Shown piece by piece: positions 1-8,409 of a stretch of DNA of 64,000 nt. The position numbers and the translations under genes were made by a program. The stretch comes from Ammoniphilus resinae (GTDB lineage: Bacteria; Bacillota; Bacilli; Aneurinibacillales; RAOX-1). The stretch is from positions 555,386-619,385 of the forward strand of contig NZ_JAGGKT010000002.1 in the NCBI RefSeq assembly GCF_017873965.1, read 5' to 3'. Every line of letters begins with the position of its first letter. Position 1 is the stretch's first letter. Under the pieces are notes generated by a model. The model worked only from the letters and a program-made list of their open reading frames with translations, was not told the DNA's origin and made no database searches.

Positions 1-893
1 ATTACTGGGCTAATTGAACGTACAGATGCCTTGATGTTTTTTCCCATGGTGGGAATCTCAATGTCAACGGTATCTCCGACTTTGACTTTGGTAATCTCGT
101 TTTCTGCAAGATTCACTTTGGCTATCAAGGTTCCAATATCAACAACCGTTACAACCGCCATCTGCGGAGAGGCCATTTCTCCGATTTGCGCATCAACCGC
201 TGCTACAATCCCAGATATCGGTGATGTAACCGTTGAATTCCCCAAATTTTCCCGTGCGGTTTGTAGAGCCACCTTCGCTTGATTGACTGAAGCTTGGGAG
301 ACTTGAATAGATGTCTTTTTCTCTGCATTCGTCAAATTTAGCTGTGCATTATCATAGGTCACTTGCGCATTTTTCAAAGCGGTTTGAGCTTCTTCCAGTT
401 GTTTGGAGGCAACCGCCCCAGCTTGGAATAGTTCAGACATACGCTGTTCATTCGTCTTTGCATCCTTCAAGGCCTGCTCTGCCTGTGTCAAGCTGTTATG
501 GGATTGCTCAATGCTCTGCTGAACAGTTGTTGTACTTTGATTTAATCCCGCAACTGCCGATTGATAGGCTGCTTCAGCTTGTTCCACCGCATTTTTTAAA
601 TCGGTTTGATCAAGGGTGTACAAGACTTGCCCTTTACTAACTTGTTGGCCCATTTGCACGGGTAAAGTCATTATCTTCCCGGCAACTTTAGGGGCCACCT
701 TCACCTCTAAATTAGGACTTAGCTTGCCGGAAATCCCCGCTTCATCGGCAACATTCCCCTTTTGCACAGCGGTAACCTGAACAGGAACCGCCTCTTCCTG
801 TTCAGCCTGGGTGTTTGCCGCCGGATCTGTCTTAGCGCAACCCGAAGCTATAACTAGGGAAAGCGCTAGTGTAAACATCATCCACTTTCTCAT
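1..893 (-). CDS. RND efflux membrane-fusion (periplasmic adaptor-like) lipoprotein, 3'-truncated by window edge
   Basis: The reverse strand reads open from an ATG at 893 to the left edge with no stop, so the C-terminus is missing. The N-terminus is a lipoprotein signal with lipobox IASGC. It is followed by a biotinyl-lipoyl-like half (VAPKVAGKIMTLPVQMGQ), a long Gln/Ala-rich coiled-coil hairpin, the second lipoyl half (TVTSPISGIVAAV) and the start of a beta-barrel domain (VGDTVDIEIPTMGK). This is the HlyD/AcrA architecture. The gene follows the RND pump by 17 nt with a GGAGGAG ribosome site, so it is the last visible gene of the marR-RND-MFP operon. Its likely role is to couple the pump to the cell envelope outside the membrane. 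Family certain; substrate unknown. Confidence 0.9.
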   Translation of the reverse strand, partial: MRKWMMFTLALSLVIASGCAKTDPAANTQAEQEEAVPVQVTAVQKGNVADEAGISGKLSPNLEVKVAPKVAGKIMTLPVQMGQQVSKGQVLYTLDQTDLKNAVEQAEAAYQSAVAGLNQSTTTVQQSIEQSHNSLTQAEQALKDAKTNEQRMSELFQAGAVASKQLEEAQTALKNAQVTYDNAQLNLTNAEKKTSIQVSQASVNQAKVALQTARENLGNSTVTSPISGIVAAVDAQIGEMASPQMAVVTVVDIGTLIAKVNLAENEITKVKVGDTVDIEIPTMGKNIKASVRSISPV

Positions 894-910
894 CGTTTCT
901 CCTCCACTTC

Positions 911-3900
911 CTATATATTAAGATTCGTCTCGGGCGTTTCTTTACCTTTACCTTTTCCTTTGTTTTTTCTTCTGCTTCTGCGTTGACGGAATTTCAATCC
1001 AAGGTCATCAAACCAAGAATAGACCACTGGAACAAGAATCAGGGTAATCAGAGTTGAAAAGCTGAGACCAAAGGCAACGACAATAGCCATTGGTGCCTGA
1101 CCTTCATTTCCTGAACCACCGCCAAATGCTAAAGGAAGAATAGCCAATATCGTAGCAAGTGTCGTCATAATAATTGGGCGCAAACGGATTGGACCTGCCT
1201 TAAGCAAGGCTTCGTTACGAGGAACCCCTTCTTTGCGCAAGGTGTTCACATAGTCAATTAAGACGATCGCATTATTTACCACAATCCCAATCAGCAAGAT
1301 ATAACCAATTAAAGCCATGACACTTAACGATTTTCCAGTCACTAAAAGTCCCACAACGACCCCAATAAACGTAGGAGGAATCGAGAACATGATGATAAAT
1401 GGACTAAATAAGGATTCAAATTGTCCTGCCATAACCATATAAACAAGGACTATCGAGAGTAACATTGCTAACCCTAAGCTCATAAAGGATTCGGCCATAT
1501 CCTCACTCTGTCCGCCAAATTCAATATAATAACCTTCTGGAAGATTGATTTTGTCTAAACGCTCCCCAATCTCCTTACTAATCGTTCCTAAATCACGCCC
1601 TTGGATATCGCTTGTAATTTGTACTTCTTTCGTCTGATTAGCACGTTTGATCGTTTGTGGAACATCTTTCTTGACAATATCGGCAACGGATGATAGAGGT
1701 ACATTCGCTCCACTTGCTGTCGTAATACGGAGACGTTGGAGATATCCAATATCCTCTTGATATTCCTTAGGCAACGTAATTTTCACGTCAATTTCATCTT
1801 CACCTGTCCGATACGTGGTCACTTTTTGACCTTGGAAAGCAGTGCGTGCCACGTTTAAAACCTGTGAAGTATTTAGCCCGTATAAACTGGCCCTTTGGGG
1901 ATCAACCACCACTTGGAATTCTTTTTGCTGTGCATCCAATGAAGTTTCAACGTTAACGGTTCCCTCTACTTTTCGTACCTCACCCGCAATTACTTGACTG
2001 ATGTCCTGAAGAACATTGAGGTTGTCACCGCGCAAACTAACTTGCACAGCGGCTCCTTCCATCCCTCCACCAGACATCTCCTTGACAACAATTTCAGCAT
2101 CAGGAATAAAATTCAATTTGCTTTGCAATTCAGCAACGACCTGTTCCGTTGAACGGGTTCGCTGTTCTAAATCGACCAAAAAGCCATACATTTCAATTTT
2201 ATTGCTGGAGGCCGCACCGCCAATAGGACCTGATGCTCCACCACCAACCGAGTCATAAAGCATATCAAATTCTGGAGTTTCCATAATGACCTTTTCCACT
2301 TGCGAGGCCACTTTTTCAGTTTCGGAAAAGACCGTTCCTGATGGCATTTCCACACTTACGGTGAAAACCCCTTGGTCCATTTTCGGAATAAACTCCATAC
2401 CTACCATCGGGAAAAGAGCAATTGCCCCAACAAAAAGGGAAAGTGTCAAAGCAAGTACCGATTTGCGGTGTCCTAAGGCCCATTCCAAGATTCTGCGGTA
2501 GGCACTTACCATTTTCTCAAACCCAATGTTGAACCAAACGGCCGGATTGATTCCACGATAATTTCCAGACCGGTACAAAGTCTCATCAGGAACTTTCTTT
2601 AGCAGTCTGGCACTCATCATAGGTACAAGCATTAAGGAAACAAGCAAGGCTGCAATGTGTGAAAAGATAACCGTTAAGGCTAACGGCCCAAATAGCTCAG
2701 CCGCCAATCCTTCAACAAAGATAATGGGCAAGAATACTACAATCTGGGCTAATGCTGAAGCCATGACAGCATTCCCCACTTGCTTCGATCCTTCTTTCGC
2801 TGCAGTCAACATACTTTTTCCTTCCTGACGGAATCGGAAGATGTTTTCCAGGATAACGACTGCAAAGTCTACGAGTGATCCTAAGCCCAACATTAACCCA
2901 CTTAGTGATATAAGGTTAATGGTTTGGCCTGTAAAATACATCATTGAAAAAGTTGCAATGACCGATACAGGAATAACAATGGAAACTACAAGCGTTGAAC
3001 GCACACTGTTAAGGAATAGGAAAAGGATCAGAACAGCGAATAGTAAACCAAGCACCCCGTGTTCTGCAACACCGAAAATCGAATCGTTGATGTATTTGGA
3101 ATTATCCATCGCAACGGTTAATTCCATACCTTTCGGCAATTCTTCTTTTAGTTGATCGATTTCCTTCAGAACATTGTCAGCAATCTTAACCGTATTTCCT
3201 CCTGATGCCTTGGTAATCGATAATCCCAAGGTCGGCTCCCCATTAAAATACCCGGTCTGGGTAATTTCACCATAGCCGTCCTCGATTTCTGCAATATCCT
3301 TCAATAAAATACTGCCACCAGCTACCGTAATAGGAGTTAAGCCAAAGTCTTTTACTTTCTCAAATTCCCCTTGAACCCTAATATTCAGGTCTGAATTCCC
3401 TTCTTTTACAGAACCCGCTGATCCTGATAGGTTCGTAGCCTGAATAGCTCCCCGAACCTGGTCCAAGGTAATTCCATAAGTCTGCAGCTTATTAGGATCC
3501 AGGTGCACATTAATTTCACGGTTTAGTCCGCCCATAATGGAAAGCGATGCAACCCCATCAATCCGCTCAATCCGTGATTTAATATTATCCTCAGCAAAAT
3601 TCTTCAGGACTGTTAAATCCTGATCACCAGTTAAAGCCACAATAATGATCGGCTGACTGTTTGGATCAAGTTTTAGAATCCTTGGGGCTTTAGCAGTATC
3701 TGGCAACATCCCACGAATTTGATCCACTTTATCTCTCATGCTCAAGGTCGCCTGATCAAGGTCAGTTCCCCAATTAAACTGTACAATAACCTGTGATGCG
3801 CCTTCTACGGAGTTAGAGGAGATTTTATCTACGCCCTCAACTGAACCCAAGGCTTCTTCAATTGGTTTGGTTACCAAATTTTCTACCTCAGAAGGGTTTC

Positions 3901-4060
3901 CTCCATCAACACTGGTAACAACCACTGCTACCGGAAGGTTTAATTCCGGATAGAGATCCACGGCCATCTTCGGGATGGAAATGGAGCCAAAGATAACCAT
4001 AGCAATGATAACCATCCAGACGGTTACTGGCCTCCTAATGGAGAAATGGGAAATATTCAT
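911..4060 (-). CDS. RND-family multidrug/surfactant efflux permease (SwrC/AcrB-like)
   Basis: A protein of 1049 residues, the usual RND length, with the N-terminal signature NISHFSIRRPVTVWMVII, two large extracytoplasmic loops and two six-helix bundles. The TM4 motif is LGLGSLVDFAVVILENIF. Asp398 matches the first proton-relay Asp of AcrB, but the second Asp is Phe. TM10 has GIVVNNAIVLIDYVN, Asn in place of the AcrB Lys. Single-Asp relays occur in the SwrC/HME-like branch, so this is probably a working proton-driven pump of that branch. The C-terminus is a basic tail (RQRRSRRKNKGKGKGK). It starts 2 nt after the marR stop and is followed by the membrane-fusion gene. The substrate (lipopeptide, dye, fatty acid or other) is not visible. 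Confidence 0.93.
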   Translation of the reverse strand: MNISHFSIRRPVTVWMVIIAMVIFGSISIPKMAVDLYPELNLPVAVVVTSVDGGNPSEVENLVTKPIEEALGSVEGVDKISSNSVEGASQVIVQFNWGTDLDQATLSMRDKVDQIRGMLPDTAKAPRILKLDPNSQPIIIVALTGDQDLTVLKNFAEDNIKSRIERIDGVASLSIMGGLNREINVHLDPNKLQTYGITLDQVRGAIQATNLSGSAGSVKEGNSDLNIRVQGEFEKVKDFGLTPITVAGGSILLKDIAEIEDGYGEITQTGYFNGEPTLGLSITKASGGNTVKIADNVLKEIDQLKEELPKGMELTVAMDNSKYINDSIFGVAEHGVLGLLFAVLILFLFLNSVRSTLVVSIVIPVSVIATFSMMYFTGQTINLISLSGLMLGLGSLVDFAVVILENIFRFRQEGKSMLTAAKEGSKQVGNAVMASALAQIVVFLPIIFVEGLAAELFGPLALTVIFSHIAALLVSLMLVPMMSARLLKKVPDETLYRSGNYRGINPAVWFNIGFEKMVSAYRRILEWALGHRKSVLALTLSLFVGAIALFPMVGMEFIPKMDQGVFTVSVEMPSGTVFSETEKVASQVEKVIMETPEFDMLYDSVGGGASGPIGGAASSNKIEMYGFLVDLEQRTRSTEQVVAELQSKLNFIPDAEIVVKEMSGGGMEGAAVQVSLRGDNLNVLQDISQVIAGEVRKVEGTVNVETSLDAQQKEFQVVVDPQRASLYGLNTSQVLNVARTAFQGQKVTTYRTGEDEIDVKITLPKEYQEDIGYLQRLRITTASGANVPLSSVADIVKKDVPQTIKRANQTKEVQITSDIQGRDLGTISKEIGERLDKINLPEGYYIEFGGQSEDMAESFMSLGLAMLLSIVLVYMVMAGQFESLFSPFIIMFSIPPTFIGVVVGLLVTGKSLSVMALIGYILLIGIVVNNAIVLIDYVNTLRKEGVPRNEALLKAGPIRLRPIIMTTLATILAILPLAFGGGSGNEGQAPMAIVVAFGLSFSTLITLILVPVVYSWFDDLGLKFRQRRSRRKNKGKGKGKETPETNLNI

Positions 4061-4062
4061 TA

Positions 4063-4524
4063 CTAGTCACTTCCTTCCTGCGTATGTATATTTTGTTTCA
4101 TTTCAAAAAGCTTTTGCAAAATCTGAAGAGAATCATTTAATTGAATGAGTTCTTCATTAGATAATTGTCTGAATAAATCGGAGAACAATTCTCCAAAATA
4201 TTTTTCTTGAATCACAGGATATTGCTCTAATTTTTCTTTGTCTTTGGTTAGAGCAACCCAAACCACCCGCCTGTCCTGTTGATCGCGCTGCCGTTCCACC
4301 AAGCCATTTCGCTCTAATCGGTCGACAATCCCGGAAACAGTACTATTCGATAAGTCTATCGCTTTACTAATTTCTCCAATCGTCTTTGGGGTGTTCCGAA
4401 TTACATCGAGAACAATTGCCTGTGGAACGGTAATTCCACACTTTGACAATTCATGGGTAACGATGGATATAAAAGCTTTGTTATTTTCCATTAATAACCT
4501 GGGTATGTTCTCCATGATCTCCAT
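4063..4524 (-). CDS. MarR-family transcriptional regulator of the RND efflux operon
   Basis: A 153-residue winged-helix protein. The recognition helix region is around residues 58-75 (TIGEISKAIDLSNSTVSGIV) and the wing is the usual MarR D-R-R pattern (RDQQDRRVVWVALT). It is the first gene of the operon, and the pump gene follows within 2 nt, so it very probably autorepresses the operon and releases on ligand binding. An AGGAG lies upstream of the ATG, and a sigma-A promoter lies at 4583-4611. Family assignment is firm; repressor role is inferred from position. Confidence 0.92.
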   Translation of the reverse strand: MEIMENIPRLLMENNKAFISIVTHELSKCGITVPQAIVLDVIRNTPKTIGEISKAIDLSNSTVSGIVDRLERNGLVERQRDQQDRRVVWVALTKDKEKLEQYPVIQEKYFGELFSDLFRQLSNEELIQLNDSLQILQKLFEMKQNIHTQEGSD

Positions 4525-4582
4525 AAATTTCTAAACTCCTTTTAAATAAATCCCCGAGAAAATATACTTCCTACAAGGTAAC

Positions 4583-4611
4583 ATCATACTTTGCCTAATA
4601 GTTCGCGTCAA
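4583..4611 (-). promoter_or_regulatory. Sigma-A promoter of the marR-RND-MFP operon
   Basis: On the minus strand TTGACG (4611-4606) and TATGAT (4588-4583) are separated by exactly 17 nt and lie about 60 nt before the marR start. One mismatch in each hexamer makes it a strong vegetative promoter that a repressor such as the MarR protein could control. Confidence 0.75.
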
Positions 4612-4730
4612 GAAATATTTGTGTTAAAAAATATTAAATTTCTATAAAGTTATTTGTGGGGAGGAAATAAAAGCATGGTGCCTGTCAGATAATAAAGTTT
4701 GGAAACTAATTTAAAGTCCGGGAGGTCCTC

Positions 4731-5168
4731 ATGAGACTGTGGATAATTCGATTTTTGCTCGTAAACATCTTTATTTTCAGCCCATTTTCCTGGAATTGTA
4801 TTCCTTTTCCTCAGCCCTTTGCAACTGCAGCACAGGATACGCCAACAGTAGATAACCAAAAGAAAGGAACAGAAACCTATCGCTACCGATCTGGTCGTCG
4901 CAGCTTTCGGCCCACACCGACCCCAACACCAGCTCCAGGTTACAGGGCCCCGACACGAACTACTCCAAATTATCAAACTCCACCAAGAAGAACTGGATTT
5001 TTTGGGGGATTAGGATCGTTTTTTGCAGGTGCATTTCTAGGGAGCATGCTGTTTAGCCCTTTTTTCGGCGGTGGCTTGGGTCACTTTTCCTTCCTTGGCT
5101 TGATCATTGATGTTCTGGTTCTTTATCTCATTTTTAAATTGGTCAGGAGACTCTTTCGTCGGACATAA
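4731..5168 (+). CDS. Pro/Gly-rich membrane protein of unknown function
   Basis: A 145-residue protein preceded by GGGAGG five bases before the ATG. It has an N-terminal signal or anchor segment (about 5-25), a basic Pro/Thr-rich linker with TPTPTPAP, then a Gly/Phe-rich hydrophobic stretch (FFGGLGSFFAGAFLG) and a final membrane helix (about 120-138) ending in the basic tail RRLFRRT. The layout resembles the N-terminal half of Tim44-like bacterial membrane proteins, but the Tim44 domain itself is absent. It stands alone on the plus strand before the ABC1 kinase gene. No function is assigned. Confidence 0.7.
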   Translation: MRLWIIRFLLVNIFIFSPFSWNCIPFPQPFATAAQDTPTVDNQKKGTETYRYRSGRRSFRPTPTPTPAPGYRAPTRTTPNYQTPPRRTGFFGGLGSFFAGAFLGSMLFSPFFGGGLGHFSFLGLIIDVLVLYLIFKLVRRLFRRT

Positions 5169-5268
5169 AATAGAACTATCATAGATTTCTAGTGAAAAGA
5201 TCATCTATAATATAGAAAAGAAAAGGAATATCATACCACTGCGAAATTCAATGATAGAGGGTTTATTC

Positions 5269-6555
5269 ATGAAAATCAAATTGATCCGGCGATTTTTTAT
5301 CATTCGTTTAGCCCTGTCTTTTATTTTCGATTATTGGAGAATTGTTTTTTTGAAAAAACGACTAGAAGGGGATCAGTTGGAAGAGGCCGTAAGCCGTGTT
5401 TCCGCCAATGCCGGCAAACGGATGCGCAATACGGCCTTTCGTCTAGAAGGGATTATTGTTAAAGTAGGGCAGTTTTTAAGCACGAGGGAGGATCTCTTAC
5501 CCAAGGCATTCACAGAGCAATTAACCGATCTTCAGGATACCATGCCACCTGTCCCCTTTTCGAAAATGAAACCATATATAGAAAAGCAATCGAATCACCG
5601 TTTAGATTTTATTTTTGGTCGATTCGAGGAAAATCCGGTCGCTTCTGCTTCGCTTGCGCAAGTTCATAAAGCCATATTAAAAGATGGTTCTGTAGTTGCT
5701 GTCAAAGTAATCCGACCGAATATAGAGAAAATCGCAAAGGCTGATTTGGATTCACTTGGTCTAATGGCTAAAATAACGAAACTATTCCCTTCCTTGCGGA
5801 GAAAGATGAACTTCGTCCAGCTACACCAGGAATTTTCGGAAACCATCCTGCGTGAATTAGATTGTCGCCAGGAACTAATCCATTTGCAAAGATTTGCAGC
5901 CATGTTTGCAAATGACTTGAGAATAAAAATTCCTTATGCTTATGTGGAATATACAACAGAGCGGATACTTGTTATGGAATTCATTGAAGGAACCCGGGTT
6001 ACTGAACTTCCTAAACTTCATTCTTTAGAAGTCGATGCCACAGCAATCGCAAAAACATTGCTTGAAGCTTACTTTTTGCAACTTTTTGTTTACGGCTTCA
6101 TCCATGTAGATCCTCATCCAGGAAATTTACTTATCCTTTCAAATCATCAGATCTGCTTTCTAGATTTTGGCATGGTCGATGAGCTAGATTCAGAAGAAGT
6201 GACCTTATTTCGCCGGCTGTTCCAAAGTATCCTTTTAGGGGATCTGAATGTGATAATGTCCACACTTAAGCAGCTGGGCTTTGTTACCCAACAGGCAAAC
6301 CAAGAGGCTGTCCGATCCGTTATTCGGCATATGCTTGATCGCTTTTCGGACGTAGATCATCCAAGTGATGCTACCATAGGACTCGCGTCATTGCTTCGAA
6401 ATAACGATCTTCAACTCCAAGCGAAATATATGTTTTTACTGCGGTCAGTGGGATTTATGCTGTCCACGTTAAAACGATTGGCTCCAAACATCCCAATCTT
6501 CGAGTTGCTCATTCAAGTTGGGCCAGTGGTGTTTAGCAGAGTAAGGGAAAAATAA
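5269..6555 (+). CDS. ABC1/UbiB/AarF-family atypical kinase
   Basis: About 428 residues with the hallmarks of the ABC1 (UbiB/COQ8) family. These are the KxGQ motif (KVGQFLSTREDLLP), the Ala-rich nucleotide loop (ASASLAQVHKA), the catalytic Lys (VAVKVIRP), the catalytic loop HVDPHPGNLL and the DFG motif (FLDFGMVDE). These proteins are unorthodox membrane-associated ATPases or kinases linked to isoprenoid-quinone lipid handling. A Bacillus-type cell would use menaquinone, so the target here is unknown. An ATG at 5251 is also in frame, but the AGAGGG site lies seven bases before the ATG at 5269, which I prefer. It lacks the two C-terminal membrane helices of E. coli UbiB. Confidence 0.88.
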   Translation: MKIKLIRRFFIIRLALSFIFDYWRIVFLKKRLEGDQLEEAVSRVSANAGKRMRNTAFRLEGIIVKVGQFLSTREDLLPKAFTEQLTDLQDTMPPVPFSKMKPYIEKQSNHRLDFIFGRFEENPVASASLAQVHKAILKDGSVVAVKVIRPNIEKIAKADLDSLGLMAKITKLFPSLRRKMNFVQLHQEFSETILRELDCRQELIHLQRFAAMFANDLRIKIPYAYVEYTTERILVMEFIEGTRVTELPKLHSLEVDATAIAKTLLEAYFLQLFVYGFIHVDPHPGNLLILSNHQICFLDFGMVDELDSEEVTLFRRLFQSILLGDLNVIMSTLKQLGFVTQQANQEAVRSVIRHMLDRFSDVDHPSDATIGLASLLRNNDLQLQAKYMFLLRSVGFMLSTLKRLAPNIPIFELLIQVGPVVFSRVREK

Positions 6556-6602
6556 TCAAAACTAGCGGAGTTTTTTTCGTTATGCCTTCACCTCTTTCAT
6601 CG

Positions 6603-6637
6603 AAAAAGAACCAACCCTCCCGGATTTGGTTCTTTTT
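6603..6637 (+). terminator. Rho-independent terminator after the ABC1 kinase gene
   Basis: An inverted repeat (AAGAACCAA / TTGGTTCTT) with a GC-rich loop, followed by a run of seven T. Confidence 0.8.
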
Positions 6638-6661
6638 TTATATATGATCACAGTGCAAACA

Positions 6662-6690
6662 TTGACGAAATTAATTGCTACATTTATTAT
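6662..6690 (+). promoter_or_regulatory. Sigma-A promoter of the marR-MFS operon
   Basis: TTGACG (6662-6667) and TATTAT (6685-6690) are 17 nt apart and about 37 nt before the TTG start. A repeated TTGCTA flanks the -10 box and could be part of the MarR operator. Confidence 0.65.
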
Positions 6691-6726
6691 TGCTATAGCA
6701 TCTAATTTTAAAAAGGAGGGAATTGC

Positions 6727-7170
6727 TTGATTCTGGATGATTCATTAGGATTTATTTTAAACAATGCCGGGCGGAAGGTAAGTCAGCTGCTTTCCCTTCG
6801 TTTTCAACCCTATGACATTACAACAGAACAGTGGACTTTATTAAATCGGTTGATTGAAGAAGATGGGATCAGTCAGAAAGACTTAGCGAAGCGTGTGGAA
6901 AAAGATCAGACAAACGTTACAAGAATTTTAAATCAACTGGAACGGAAAGGATTAGTAGATAGAGAAACCAATACCCAAGACAGACGTTCCTTTTTAACTT
7001 TTGTGACAGAAAAGGGAAGAAAATTAAACGAAACGCTCATTCCTATTGAAAACCAAGTTGTAAATTCCGTGTTAGAGGGACTTACGAAGAGTCAGGTTAA
7101 GGAATTAGCAAGAACTTTGATTCACATCACTGATAAGGCAAATTTCCACATCCAGAACGGAGCGAATTAA
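6727..7170 (+). CDS. MarR-family transcriptional regulator of the adjacent MFS pump
   Basis: A 147-residue MarR protein with recognition helix QKDLAKRVEKDQTNVTRIL (about 54-72) and wing ETNTQDRRSFLTFV. The start is a TTG, decided by an AGGAGGG site six bases upstream; no ATG lies near. The MFS gene begins one base after its stop codon, so the two are co-transcribed. The family and position suggest a repressor that responds to the substrate of the exporter. Confidence 0.9.
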   Translation: MILDDSLGFILNNAGRKVSQLLSLRFQPYDITTEQWTLLNRLIEEDGISQKDLAKRVEKDQTNVTRILNQLERKGLVDRETNTQDRRSFLTFVTEKGRKLNETLIPIENQVVNSVLEGLTKSQVKELARTLIHITDKANFHIQNGAN

Positions 7171-7171
7171 A

Positions 7172-8365
7172 TTGAAACAAGAAACGATATGGAATCGTGA
7201 TTTTATTGGTATTTGGCTGAGCAATTTTTTAACTTTCATGACCTTTTATTCCCTTGTAGCTACACTACCCATTTTTGTAATTGATATTTTAAAAGAAGGA
7301 AAAGAGCAAATTGGACCAGTTATGACCTCCTTCCTCCTCGCAGCTGTCCTATCTCGTCCACTTGCTGGAAGATGGCTCGATCAGTTTGGTCGGAAGAAAA
7401 TTTTAATCGCCTCCCTAGCCTTATTGCTAGCCTCAACCGTTGGCTATCTGGCAGTGAAAGGCTTTTTTATTTTGCTCGCGCTGCGTTTTTTGCATGGTCT
7501 GGGTTTTGGCGTCGCAACAACTGCTACCGGCTCAGTTGCTGCTGATTTAATCCCAGCAAAACGAAAAGGGGAAGGCATTGGTTATTATGCTCTTTCTATG
7601 AATACAGCCATGGTGTTTGGACCTTTTCTTGGACTTACACTTGTCCAAACCTTTAGCTTTTCGGTGTATTTAGTCGTTATTTCAATCTTTTCCATTGTTT
7701 CCTTTTTAGTCGGAAGTATGGTTAAAACACCTATAATTGCCGAAAGCAAAAAAGAGAAAAAATCTCTCCATTGGAAAACCTTCATAGAACCGAATGCTGT
7801 CCCTATTTCCCTGGTTAGTCTCCTTTTATCTTTTGCCTATAGCGGTCTATTAACATTTATTCCGGTCTATGCCCTTGAACTTGATTTAAGTTCTTATGCT
7901 GGCATGTTCTATCTTGTCTATGCCGTTATGATGCTGGTCACAAGACCTTTTACAGGTAGAATGTTTGACCGATTTGGCGAGCATGTCCTCGTTTATCCGT
8001 GCATCATTTTATATGCTATCGGATTAATCGCCTTAAGCCAGGCAACAACTCCATTCTGGTTTTTATTCTCTGGGGCCATCATTGGTTTAGGCTTTGGTAC
8101 CTTGTTCCCTTGCGTTCAAACCATTGCCATCATGGCTACACCGCCAGCTCGCAGCGGACTGGCAACCGGGACATTCTTCTTGTTTTATGACATTGGAATC
8201 GGTGTTGGTGCTTCCATCCTTGGGACGATTGCCTCTGTAACGAATTATCAGGAAATGTACCTGATTTCTGCGGTGCTTGTTGCTGTTACAGCCCTTGTCT
8301 ATTACGCGGTTTACCATAGATCCGCTTCGAGGAAAAAGGTGGAGGAATTGCAGCTCGACGTTTAG
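7172..8365 (+). CDS. Major facilitator superfamily exporter
   Basis: A 397-residue protein of 12 predicted membrane helices, with the loop 2-3 signature GRWLDQFGRKK and its echo GRMFDRFGEHV in the second half, typical of MFS drug:proton antiporters. It resembles the poorly characterised YwoG/YfkF-type Bacillus carriers. It starts with TTG one base after marR and is followed by a strong terminator, so the operon is bicistronic. Substrate unknown. Confidence 0.88.
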   Translation: MKQETIWNRDFIGIWLSNFLTFMTFYSLVATLPIFVIDILKEGKEQIGPVMTSFLLAAVLSRPLAGRWLDQFGRKKILIASLALLLASTVGYLAVKGFFILLALRFLHGLGFGVATTATGSVAADLIPAKRKGEGIGYYALSMNTAMVFGPFLGLTLVQTFSFSVYLVVISIFSIVSFLVGSMVKTPIIAESKKEKKSLHWKTFIEPNAVPISLVSLLLSFAYSGLLTFIPVYALELDLSSYAGMFYLVYAVMMLVTRPFTGRMFDRFGEHVLVYPCIILYAIGLIALSQATTPFWFLFSGAIIGLGFGTLFPCVQTIAIMATPPARSGLATGTFFLFYDIGIGVGASILGTIASVTNYQEMYLISAVLVAVTALVYYAVYHRSASRKKVEELQLDV

Positions 8366-8375
8366 GATAAAGTTA

Positions 8376-8405
8376 AGGGCTATTCAATTGAATAGCCCTC
8401 CTTTT
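8376..8405 (+). terminator. Rho-independent terminator of the marR-MFS operon
   Basis: A perfect 24-bp palindrome at 8376-8399 whose two arms are AGGGCTATTCAA and its complement, then a C and five T. The T-run is only on the plus strand, so it serves the MFS gene. Confidence 0.88.
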
Positions 8406-8409
8406 TAAT

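Noticed and set aside
4671..4700. GGTGCCTGTCAG string like the end of a REP-family repeat
   Set aside because: Only one arm is seen, with no inverted partner nearby, so it cannot be called a repeat from this window.
4650..4976. A 108-codon minus-strand frame rich in Cys and Trp
   Set aside because: It is the antisense of the well-supported gene at 4731-5168 and shows no family features or ribosome site.
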